A stretch of DNA of 12,212 bases from Betaproteobacteria bacterium (GTDB lineage Bacteria > Pseudomonadota > Gammaproteobacteria > Burkholderiales > SG8-39): the NCBI GenBank assembly GCA_012274205.1, contig JAAOZY010000424.1, positions 1 through 12,212 on the forward strand. Reading direction: 5' to 3'. Position 1 is the first letter of the stretch, and each line of letters starts with the position of its first letter. The translations under genes and the position numbers were made by a program. Below are positions 1-6,851 of this stretch, in pieces. Below the pieces are notes generated by a model. It made no database searches. It was not told the origin of the DNA and saw only the letters and a list, made by a program, of their open reading frames with translations.

Positions 1-170
1 AAAACTTGCGCTTGCCGCCGAGCTCCTCGGACTCTGCGTCCATGTCGTCCATGAACTTGTAGATCAGCGCGATGGTGATCTGCTCGACCTGAGACTTGGG
101 GTCAGGCACTTTGCCGACGAGGATGTCGCGGGCGGTGTCGATGCGCCGTTTGGTGTCGGTGTCGAGCATG
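1..170 (-). CDS. hsdM: Type I restriction-modification DNA methylase subunit, N-terminal part (cut by window edge)
   Basis: Only the first 56 codons are in the window; the gene continues beyond position 1. The ATG at 170-168 is preceded by an AAGGA ribosome-binding site 6 bases upstream. The visible peptide begins MLDTDTKRRIDTARDILVGK and continues with a helical stretch around IALIYKFMDDMD. This resembles the N-terminal helical domain of HsdM-type N6-adenine methylases. The SAM-binding and NPPF/Y catalytic motifs would lie outside the window, so the assignment rests on this helical start and on the hsdR gene just upstream. The spacing to hsdR is 8 bp, so the two genes are almost certainly co-transcribed. 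By family knowledge, HsdM with HsdS would methylate the recognition site and protect the host. An hsdS gene is expected further along but cannot be seen. Confidence 0.72.
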
Positions 171-178
171 GTGTCCTT

Positions 179-2713
179 TTACGGGGCAAACTGATTCAGG
201 GACACGTAGTCCTTGACGTAGTCAGGAATGAGGGTGCGGTACTTGGCCGGCACGGCTCTAAAATCGTGGGTCGAGAAGAACGGGTTGGTTGCCAGATCGG
301 TGAACTGCTTGCTCTCAATGATGTCGCGGACTCGACCGCTGGTGACGTAGGCCTTGAAGTAGGTCTTGATGGCCGGAATGGCAGCGGCCTCTTCGGGCTT
401 GGTGTCGGCGACGAACTTGGCGAACTCCTCCTCCAGCAGTTCATCCTTGGATTTGAAGCGCGGGATGAGGCCGAACACCTTCTCCAGGATCTCGCGCAGC
501 GTCAGGCGGCGGTCCACGGCGGCGGCTTTGCGCAGCTTGTCGAGGGTGTAGTACTCCTCGGGCTTGTCGAACACCTCGCGGTTGACGTAGTCGATCACGC
601 GGTCCCACTGCCCGGATTCGACGGCGGAGGCGACGGTGTCATCGGCGCGGATCACGTCTTCGAACTTCTCGAAGAACATGCGGTCGATCTTCATGCCCTC
701 GGTAGTGATCTGCTCGATGCGCATCGACGCGAGGATATCGGCGCCGAGGTGCTCATACGTGCCTCCCACGACCACCGGGCCTCGGCCTCCGCGTTCGTCG
801 CTGCCCTTGCCTTTGGGCGGAGGCAGCTTCAGCACTTCGTCGTAGTTGAACTCTTCCTCGAAGTATTCGCAGTTGGCAAAGAAGTCGAACAGCTTGAAGG
901 CCGTTTTTAACGGATGCTGCACGCCTTCCCTGCGGCTGTCGTCGAAGAGCAGCTCGCGAAAGTCATGCTTGCGGGTGCCGCGTCCCTTGATCTGGATGAA
1001 GTCGGTGGGCGAAAAAATCGGACGGAACAGACCTAGGTTGAGGATGTCGGTGCAGTCGTAGCCGGTGGTCATCATGCCGACAGTCACGCAGATACGCGCC
1101 TTGCTGGTCTTGTAGCCGGGCAGGAAATTGCCCGAGCCGAGCAGATTGTTGTTGCTGAAGTTGATGGTGAACTGCTGGGCGTCGGGAATCTGGGAGGTTA
1201 CCTGGACGGCGAAGTCAGACTGGTACTTGCCGGGGAACATTCGATCGGCCATCTGATTGAGTATCTGCGCCAGCTTGGCGGCGTGGTTCTGGCTGACGGC
1301 GAAAATGATCGACTTGCCGATCTCGCCGCTGACCGGGTCGCGCAGGGCGTTCTCCAGAAACGTCTTGCACAGAAGCTGGTTGGTGGCGTCGGCGAAGAAA
1401 CGCTTTTCGAACTCGCTTTGTTTGAAAGCCTGCTGCTGATCTTCGCCGGCGTCATCCGTGAACGAGACGACGAAGCCCTGTTCGGAAAGCAGCGTGGTGG
1501 TGACCTCGGTGCGGGCGTCCACCACGGTCGGGTTGATCAGGTAGCCCTCCTGCACGCCATCGAGCAAGGAGTAGCGGAAAGTCGGCTGGCTGTTCTCGCA
1601 GCCGAAGGTGCGGTAGGTGTCGAGCAGCAGGCGGCGCTCGGCCTCGCGCGGGTCGCGGGTGCCAGGCTTTGAGCCGTCGAACCGGCGGAGGTAATCGCGC
1701 GGCGTGGCGGTGAGACCCAGCTTATAACCGATGAAGTAGTCGAACACGGCGCGTGCATTGCCCCCAATGGAGCGGTGCGCTTCGTCGGAGATGACGAGAT
1801 CGAAATCGGTCGGCGAGAAGAGCTTCTGATATTTGTTGTTGAAAAGCAGGGATTGCACGGTGGTGACGACGATCTCCGCGCGGCGCCAGTCATCGCGGTT
1901 CTCCTTGTAGATCACCGTTTGAAAGTCGGCGGACAACACCGCTGCGAAGGCCTTCTTGGCTTGGTCCTCCAGCTCAAGGCGATCCACGAGAAACAGGACG
2001 CGTCGCACGTTGCCGGATCGCAGAAAAAGTTTGATGACGGCGGCAGCGGTCAGGGTCTTGCCGGTGCCGGTGGCCATCTCGAACAGGAAGCGGTCCTTGC
2101 CTTCACCGACGGCGGCCTGAAGACTGTGGATGGCCTTGAGCTGATAGGGCCGGAGAAAGCGCAGCTTGTTCGCCTGGATGTATCCGGGGCGCTCCGCTTC
2201 GCTGCGCCACCCGGCCTCCGATTGGTAGTTCGGGCGCTGGGTGCGGACGATGTAGTCCTCGCCCACCTGGTCTTCGATCAGGCGCTGCGGATTGGGCGTG
2301 ACCTTCTGGTAGCCGGTGACCGAGTCCGGTGTCGGAAACGAGGTGATGACGTAAGGGTTGCCGCGTTCGAGGTCCCAGAAGTAGTGCAGGTTGCCGTTGG
2401 AGAGGATGACGAAGCGGCAGTTCTGCGACTTGGCGTACTTGCGCGCCTGTTCCTTGCCGACGAGCGGATTCTTGTCCTCCGCTTTGGCTTCGAGGACGAG
2501 GAGCGGGAAGCCCCTCGCGTCGAGCAAGAGAAAGTCGACGAATCCTCTTTTGGTCTTCTCGAAGTTGTCGCCGAGCGCGTCCAGGTCAATTGACTTGATC
2601 GTAACGCTGGGTTCGAGTCGTATGTTCGCGGGCGCGTTGCCATCCTGGAAGAAACGCCAGCCAGCCGCTTCGAGCAGCTTGTTGATCTTGATGCGAGCGG
2701 TGGCTTCTTTCAC
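179..2713 (-). CDS. hsdR: Type I restriction enzyme R subunit (EcoEI-R type), endonuclease and DNA translocase
   Basis: This encodes 844 residues, the usual size for the EcoEI-type R subunit. Residues 1-150 form an HsdR N-terminal nuclease domain with a PD-(D/E)xK core: Asp60 in FVDFLLLD, Glu75-Ala-Lys77, then Gln89. A superfamily 2 helicase follows: Walker A ATGTGKT at 214-220, DEAH at 310-313, TAT at 335-337 and motif VI GRGTRKHD near 577-584. The C-terminal 200 residues are the helical part that docks on the methylase. All catalytic residues look intact, so the protein should cut unmodified foreign DNA when joined with HsdM and HsdS. The start chosen is the GTG at 2713, because the protein then opens with MKEATARIKINKLLEAAGW, as is typical for the family. 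The same frame stays open far upstream through glcF, but that part is a shadow. No clear Shine-Dalgarno site is visible, and the GTG lies 2 bp after the glcF stop. Confidence 0.93.
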   Translation of the reverse strand: MKEATARIKINKLLEAAGWRFFQDGNAPANIRLEPSVTIKSIDLDALGDNFEKTKRGFVDFLLLDARGFPLLVLEAKAEDKNPLVGKEQARKYAKSQNCRFVILSNGNLHYFWDLERGNPYVITSFPTPDSVTGYQKVTPNPQRLIEDQVGEDYIVRTQRPNYQSEAGWRSEAERPGYIQANKLRFLRPYQLKAIHSLQAAVGEGKDRFLFEMATGTGKTLTAAAVIKLFLRSGNVRRVLFLVDRLELEDQAKKAFAAVLSADFQTVIYKENRDDWRRAEIVVTTVQSLLFNNKYQKLFSPTDFDLVISDEAHRSIGGNARAVFDYFIGYKLGLTATPRDYLRRFDGSKPGTRDPREAERRLLLDTYRTFGCENSQPTFRYSLLDGVQEGYLINPTVVDARTEVTTTLLSEQGFVVSFTDDAGEDQQQAFKQSEFEKRFFADATNQLLCKTFLENALRDPVSGEIGKSIIFAVSQNHAAKLAQILNQMADRMFPGKYQSDFAVQVTSQIPDAQQFTINFSNNNLLGSGNFLPGYKTSKARICVTVGMMTTGYDCTDILNLGLFRPIFSPTDFIQIKGRGTRKHDFRELLFDDSRREGVQHPLKTAFKLFDFFANCEYFEEEFNYDEVLKLPPPKGKGSDERGGRGPVVVGGTYEHLGADILASMRIEQITTEGMKIDRMFFEKFEDVIRADDTVASAVESGQWDRVIDYVNREVFDKPEEYYTLDKLRKAAAVDRRLTLREILEKVFGLIPRFKSKDELLEEEFAKFVADTKPEEAAAIPAIKTYFKAYVTSGRVRDIIESKQFTDLATNPFFSTHDFRAVPAKYRTLIPDYVKDYVSLNQFAP

Positions 2714-2715
2714 GC

Positions 2716-3957
2716 TCAGCCAGCCAGACGCCGCTCCAGCGCCACGATCCAGTGCTCCAGCGGCAGCGCAGTGCCGCTGTGCAAATGGCTCATGCAGCCG
2801 AGGTTGGCGCTGACGATGGCCTGCGGCGAGCCGGCGTGCAGGGCGGCGAGCTTGTTCTTCTTCAGCCGCTCGGCGAGCTGCGGTTGCAGAATGGAATAAG
2901 TGCCGGCGGAGCCGCAGCACAGGTGGCCGTCGGCGACCGGCGTGAGCTCGAAGCCGGCCGCGGCAAGAATGCGCTCGACCAGGCCGCCCAGCTTCTGCGC
3001 GTGCTGCAGCGTGCACGGCGTCTGCACGGCGAGCCTGGTCGCGGGCGCGCCCTGCGCGAGCAGCGGCTTCAGCCGCTCGAGTTCGGCCGCGATCACTTCG
3101 CTCAGATCCCTGGTCAGCGCGCCGATTGTTTCGGCTTTTGCCGCATAGGCCGGATCGCGCGCGAGCAGGTGGCCGTATTCCTTCACCGTCGCGCCGCAGC
3201 CGCTTGCGCTCATCACGATCGCCTCCACGCCGCCTTTCGGCGCATCGACATAAGGCCACCAGGCATCGATCAGCGCGCGCATGTCGGCAAGTCCGTCTGC
3301 CTGCGCATTCAGGTGAAAGCGCACCGCGCCGCAGCAGCCTGCGGCCGGCGCCTCGATCAGCGATATGCCCAGGCGGTCGAGTACGCGCGCGCTCGCGGCA
3401 TTGATGTCCGGCGACAGCGCCGGCTGCACGCAGCCGGCGAGCACCAGCATCCTGCGCGCATGCCGTGGCGCCGGCCAGGCGCCGGCCGCGGGCACCGCCG
3501 CGGGCACCTTGGCCTGCAGCGCGGGCGGCAGCAGCGGGCGCATCCAGCGGCCGAGCGCGAGCAAGAACCTGAACAACGCACGGCGCGGCAGCACCGCGCG
3601 CAGCGCCGCGCGCTGCAGCCGCGCCAACAGCGGCCGCGGCACGCGCTCCTCGGCAAGCTTGCGCCCGATGTCGACCAGGCGTCCGTACTGCACCCCCGAA
3701 GGGCAGGTGGTCTCGCAGGCGCGGCAAGTGAGGCAGCGGTCCAGGTGCAGCTGCGTGCGTGCCGTGACTTCGGCGCCTTCGAGCATGCCCTTGATCAGGT
3801 AGATGCGGCCGCGCGGCCCGTCGAGCTCGTCGCCGAGCAATTGATAGGTGGGGCAGGTCGCGGTGCAGAAGCCGCAGTGCACGCACTTGCGCAGGATGGC
3901 GTCGGCCTCCCTGCCCTCGGGCGCGTCCTTGATGAAGTCGGCCAGTTCAGTCTGCAT
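2716..3957 (-). CDS. glcF: Glycolate oxidase iron-sulfur subunit
   Basis: GlcF carries electrons from the FAD subunits GlcD and GlcE towards the membrane quinone pool. The 413-residue product matches the usual length (E. coli GlcF is about 407). Two ferredoxin-type [4Fe-4S] motifs are visible: Cys25, 28, 31, 35 and Cys75, 78, 81, 85, each of the form CxxCxxCxxxCP. Two CCG boxes at 208-210 and 347-349 mark the C-terminal cysteine-rich domains found in GlcF, lactate-oxidising LutA and heterodisulfide reductase subunit B-like proteins. Between them residues 100-165 form an alanine- and arginine-rich linker encoded by very GC-rich DNA. It lies third in glcDEF, 30 bp after glcE. Its TGA is 2 bp before the GTG of hsdR. 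Glycolate oxidase is preferred over lactate utilisation because GlcD and GlcE both sit directly upstream. Confidence 0.95.
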   Translation of the reverse strand: MQTELADFIKDAPEGREADAILRKCVHCGFCTATCPTYQLLGDELDGPRGRIYLIKGMLEGAEVTARTQLHLDRCLTCRACETTCPSGVQYGRLVDIGRKLAEERVPRPLLARLQRAALRAVLPRRALFRFLLALGRWMRPLLPPALQAKVPAAVPAAGAWPAPRHARRMLVLAGCVQPALSPDINAASARVLDRLGISLIEAPAAGCCGAVRFHLNAQADGLADMRALIDAWWPYVDAPKGGVEAIVMSASGCGATVKEYGHLLARDPAYAAKAETIGALTRDLSEVIAAELERLKPLLAQGAPATRLAVQTPCTLQHAQKLGGLVERILAAAGFELTPVADGHLCCGSAGTYSILQPQLAERLKKNKLAALHAGSPQAIVSANLGCMSHLHSGTALPLEHWIVALERRLAG

Positions 3958-3987
3958 GCGACAATGCCGGCCGCGGCGAACGGGGAT

Positions 3988-5052
3988 TCATAGAGCGGGA
4001 TACATCCGGCCGGGATTGAAAATGCCCGCCGGATCGAAAGCGCGCTTGAGATTGCGGTGAATTTTCGCCAGCGCCGGCGCCAGCGGCGTGAATACGCCCG
4101 CGCTCTTGTCGGTCGCGCGAAACAAGGTGGCATGCCCGCCCACGCGCGCGGCGGCCTCACGGATCGCGCGCGCGTCGGCCTTGCACGCGAGCCAGCGCAG
4201 CGCGCCGCCCCACTCGATCAGCTGCTCGCCCGGAAACGCCAGCGGCGGTGCGACCGAAGGCAGGGACATGCGCCACAGCGGCTTGTCGGTGCTGAAAAAA
4301 GCGTCGCTTTGCTCGCGTATGCCCTGCCAGTAGGCTTGCGCCTGTGCGGCGTCCACGCTGTCACCGCCGATCAGCTCGCGCGCCGCTGCGATCGCGCTCG
4401 CCGCGCCCGACAGGCGCAGTTCGAGCTTGCCGTCGGCCCAGGCGCAGGCGCTGATCGGCAGCGGCTTGCCGCCCCAGTGGTTGAGCATCTCCAGCGCCTT
4501 GTCCTGCGGCAATTCCAGCTCCAGCGTCGCCTCCGCGACCGGCAAGGGCAGCACCTTGAGCGACACCTCCAGGATCAGGCCCAGTGTGCCCAGGGAGCCC
4601 GCCAAGGGGCGCGAGATGTCGTAGCCGGCGACATTCTTCATGACCTGCCCGCCGAAGGAGAGGTCGTCGCCGCGACCGTCGAGCATGCGCGCGCCGAGCA
4701 CGAAATCGCGCACCGCGCCCGCTGCCATGCGCCGCGGCCCGGACAGCCCGGCCGCAACCATTCCGCCGACGGTCGCGCCGGCGCCGAAGTGCGGCGGCTC
4801 GAACGCAAGTTGCTGGCCCGCGGCACGCAGCACCGCCTCCAGCTCCGCCAGCGGCGTGCCGCAGCGCACGGTGACCACCAGTTCGGTCGGCTCGTAGGCG
4901 ACGATGCCGGCGTAGGCGCGCGTATCCAGCACCTCACCTTCGAGGCTCTGCCCGTAGAAATCCTTGCTGCCGCCGCCGCGCAGGCGCAGCGGCTTGTTCG
5001 CGGCGGTCGCGGCGCGGATCTGCTCGGCGTAGCGCGCTATGACTTGTTCCAT
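3988..5052 (-). CDS. glcE: Glycolate oxidase FAD-binding subunit
   Basis: GlcE is the second flavin-binding-fold subunit of the GlcDEF glycolate dehydrogenase. The 354 residues match the usual size (about 350). It has a PCMH/FAD-binding type 4 fold: RGGGSK at 25-30, a GATVGGMVAAGLSGPRR loop at 92-108, VRDFVLG at 114-120 and KNVAGYD at 139-145. The C-terminus ends in FDPAGIFNPGRMYP, a typical end of this flavoprotein family. It is shorter than GlcD and lacks GlcD's HAGDGNLH segment, as expected for GlcE. The ATG at 5052 is the only reasonable start, since an in-frame TAG lies four codons upstream. No clear Shine-Dalgarno sequence precedes it. The 111-bp gap to glcD is filled with palindromes, which may affect how much GlcE is made relative to GlcD. 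Confidence 0.95.
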   Translation of the reverse strand: MEQVIARYAEQIRAATAANKPLRLRGGGSKDFYGQSLEGEVLDTRAYAGIVAYEPTELVVTVRCGTPLAELEAVLRAAGQQLAFEPPHFGAGATVGGMVAAGLSGPRRMAAGAVRDFVLGARMLDGRGDDLSFGGQVMKNVAGYDISRPLAGSLGTLGLILEVSLKVLPLPVAEATLELELPQDKALEMLNHWGGKPLPISACAWADGKLELRLSGAASAIAAARELIGGDSVDAAQAQAYWQGIREQSDAFFSTDKPLWRMSLPSVAPPLAFPGEQLIEWGGALRWLACKADARAIREAAARVGGHATLFRATDKSAGVFTPLAPALAKIHRNLKRAFDPAGIFNPGRMYPAL

Positions 5053-5163
5053 GTTCGTTGTCTACAAAATGAGGGGATACGCCCCGAAGGAAGTCCCCTT
5101 GTGGGACATCCCCTCATACTCCCTTAAATTGGGCCGTAACAAAATGGCTTTTGTTACGGGTTT
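5053..5163 (-). repeat. Palindromic element between glcD and glcE
   Basis: The 111-bp gap contains two inverted repeats. The first, 3-4 bases after the glcD stop, is a perfect 11-bp stem: CCGTAACAAAA at 5134-5144 pairs with TTTTGTTACGG at 5149-5159 around a 4-base loop. The second has perfect 10-bp outer arms, ATGAGGGGAT at 5069-5078 and ATCCCCTCAT at 5108-5117. Within the 29 bases between those arms is a smaller hairpin, GTCCC at 5093-5097 and GGGAC at 5103-5107. No T-run follows the first stem, so a full rho-independent terminator is doubtful. It could be an mRNA-stabilising or processing structure, a partial attenuator, or a copy of a dispersed intergenic repeat. I see no other copy in the window. 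Confidence 0.7.
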
Positions 5164-6648
5164 TCAGAAACGCGGCAGCTCGGGATAGGGCAGCCGCCCG
5201 CCCGCCACATGCATGCGGCCGAATTCGGCGCAGCGATGCAGGCTCGGAATGTTCTTCTCCGGGTTGAGCAACTCCTCCGCGTCGAAGGCGCGCTTCACCG
5301 CGCGGAACATTTCCAGCTCGGCCGGCGTGAACTGCACGCACATCTGGTTTATTTTCTCTATGCCCACGCCGTGCTCGCCGGTGACGGTACCGCCCACGGC
5401 TATGCTCTTCTCCAGCACTTCGCCGGCGAAGGCTTCGGTGCGGCGCAGCTGCTCCGGGTCGTTCGCATCGAACAGGATCAGCGGATGCAGATTGCCGTCG
5501 CCGGCATGGAACACGTTGGGGCAGCGCAAGCCGTATTTCTTCTCCATCTCGGCGATGAAGCGCAGCACTTCGCCCAGGCGCTTGCGCGGAATGGTGCCGT
5601 CCATGCAGTAATAATCCGGCGAAATCCGGCCCATGGCCGGGAATGCCATCTTGCGTCCGGACCAGAATTTCAGGCGCTCGGCTTCATTTTGCGAAATGCG
5701 GAAATCGTAGGCGCCGGAGTCCTTCAGCACCGCCGTCATGCGCGCGATTTCCTCCTCCACCTCTTCCGCGGTGCCGTCGGATTCGCACAGCAGCAGCGCG
5801 GCCGCATCGAGGTCGTAGCCGGCGTGCACGTATTCCTCCACCGCGCGCGTCGCCGGCTGATCCATCATCTCCAGCCCAGCCGGGATGATGCCCGCTGCGA
5901 TCACTGCGGCGGCGGCGTTGCCCGCCTTTTCCACGTCGTCGAACGCGGCGAGGATCACGCGCGCCGTCTGCGGTTTGGGCACCAGCTTCACCGTGATTTC
6001 CGTGGTCACCGCGAGCATGCCTTCCGAGCCCATGATCAGCGCCAGCAGGTCGTAGCCCGGCGCGTCCAGCGCCTCGCTGCCCAGCTCGACCATCTCGCCG
6101 TCGATGGTGCAGGCGCGCACGCGCAGCACGTTATGCACGGTGAGCCCGTACTTGAGGCAGTGCACGCCGCCGGCGTTCTCGGCCACGTTGCCGCCGATGG
6201 AGCAGGCGATCTGCGACGAGGGGTCGGGCGCATAGTAGAGCCCGTAGGGCGCGGCCGCCTCGGAGATCGCGAGGTTGCGCACGCCCGGCTGCACGCGCGC
6301 AATCCGGGCGACGGGATCGAGTGCGAGGATGCGCTTCATCCTGGCCAGCGACAGCAGCACGCCCTTGCCGTGCGGCAGCGCCCCGCCCGAAAGCCCGGTG
6401 CCGGCGCCGCGCGCCACCACCGGCAGCTTGAGTTCGCGGCAGGCGCGCAATACGCGGCAGACTTCTTCCTCGTCCTGCGGCAGCGCCACCACCATGGGCA
6501 GCGCGCGATACGCCGACAGCCCGTCGCATTCGTACGGTTTGGTGTCCTCCTGCCGGTAGAGCACGGACTCGGGCGGCAGGATCGCGCGCAGCGCCTTCAC
6601 CGCCTCGGACTGGCGCACCGGATCGAGCAGACGGAAGCCTTCGTTCAT
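5164..6648 (-). CDS. glcD: Glycolate oxidase catalytic FAD subunit
   Basis: GlcD oxidises glycolate (often also D-lactate) to glyoxylate with FAD, working with GlcE and GlcF at the inner membrane. The 494 residues match the E. coli protein (499). Residues 45-225 form the FAD-binding type 4 domain with RGAGTGLSGG at 80-89 and CSIGGNVAENAGG at 149-161. The C-terminal FAD-linked oxidase domain carries HAGDGNLHP at 381-389 and GEHGVG at 424-429, the conserved segments near flavin and substrate, and ends with NPEKNIP. The ATG at 6648 has an AGGA site about 10 bases upstream. It is the first gene of glcDEF and lies behind a good sigma-70-like promoter. No glcC-type regulator is in the window. Close relatives include D-lactate dehydrogenases, but the following glcE and glcF favour glycolate. 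Confidence 0.96.
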   Translation of the reverse strand: MNEGFRLLDPVRQSEAVKALRAILPPESVLYRQEDTKPYECDGLSAYRALPMVVALPQDEEEVCRVLRACRELKLPVVARGAGTGLSGGALPHGKGVLLSLARMKRILALDPVARIARVQPGVRNLAISEAAAPYGLYYAPDPSSQIACSIGGNVAENAGGVHCLKYGLTVHNVLRVRACTIDGEMVELGSEALDAPGYDLLALIMGSEGMLAVTTEITVKLVPKPQTARVILAAFDDVEKAGNAAAAVIAAGIIPAGLEMMDQPATRAVEEYVHAGYDLDAAALLLCESDGTAEEVEEEIARMTAVLKDSGAYDFRISQNEAERLKFWSGRKMAFPAMGRISPDYYCMDGTIPRKRLGEVLRFIAEMEKKYGLRCPNVFHAGDGNLHPLILFDANDPEQLRRTEAFAGEVLEKSIAVGGTVTGEHGVGIEKINQMCVQFTPAELEMFRAVKRAFDAEELLNPEKNIPSLHRCAEFGRMHVAGGRLPYPELPRF

Positions 6649-6726
6649 GGGGGAAACGTCCTGGAATCAGTTCAAGTTTTCGCCAAGGCGATGCGGCGGG
6701 GCAAAGAGCCAGCGTATGACGGTTCC

Positions 6727-6755
6727 ATGGTATGCAGGGTCCCAGCATGTGTCAA
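6727..6755 (-). promoter_or_regulatory. Likely sigma-70 promoter of glcDEF
   Basis: Reading the minus strand, a perfect TTGACA -35 box (6755-6750) is followed by a 17-bp spacer and a TACCAT -10 box (6732-6727, 4 of 6 consensus). This would start transcription near 6720, giving a leader of about 70 bases before the glcD ATG at 6648. It lies in the 203-bp divergent gap shared with the SulP gene. Spacing and hexamers are seen directly; activity is inferred. Confidence 0.6.
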
Positions 6756-6812
6756 TCAAATGGCCGGATAAGATTTCATATTTGCAATAGCGACGAGCGC
6801 TGCGCCCTCATT

Positions 6813-6821
6813 TGCTAAGAT
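6813..6821 (+). promoter_or_regulatory. Possible extended -10 promoter for the SulP gene
   Basis: TGCTAAGAT fits an extended -10 element (TGN followed by TAAGAT, 5 of 6 to consensus). No recognisable -35 box lies 17 bp upstream. It would start transcription near 6828, about 24 bases before the proposed ATG. This is weak evidence, offered because it is the only promoter-like sequence in the right place. Confidence 0.3.
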
Positions 6822-6851
6822 GTCCCTTGCGAACAATGCCCAATCAGCCAA

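Noticed and set aside
1..2713. Mobile element ends, integrase or tRNA attachment site around the restriction genes
   Set aside because: No transposase, integrase, tRNA or terminal repeat is visible at the glcF junction; the other end lies outside the window.
2714..3886. Open frame upstream of hsdR that would make a 1235-residue protein
   Set aside because: It runs through glcF in another frame, gives an arginine/alanine-rich low-complexity peptide and lacks any family motif; the HsdR family opening begins at 2713.
2752..3993. 413-codon plus-strand frame opposite glcF
   Set aside because: It is an Arg/Ala/Gln-rich shadow; glcF carries complete iron-sulfur motifs.
5134..5159. Rho-independent terminator after glcD
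   Set aside because: The stem is strong but the following bases on the minus strand are not a T-run, and glcE and glcF must still be read; it is described as a palindromic element instead.
5209..6771. 520-codon plus-strand frame opposite glcD
   Set aside because: It is a GC-driven mirror frame rich in His, Arg, Ala and Gln with no recognisable domain; glcD on the other strand has all its motifs.
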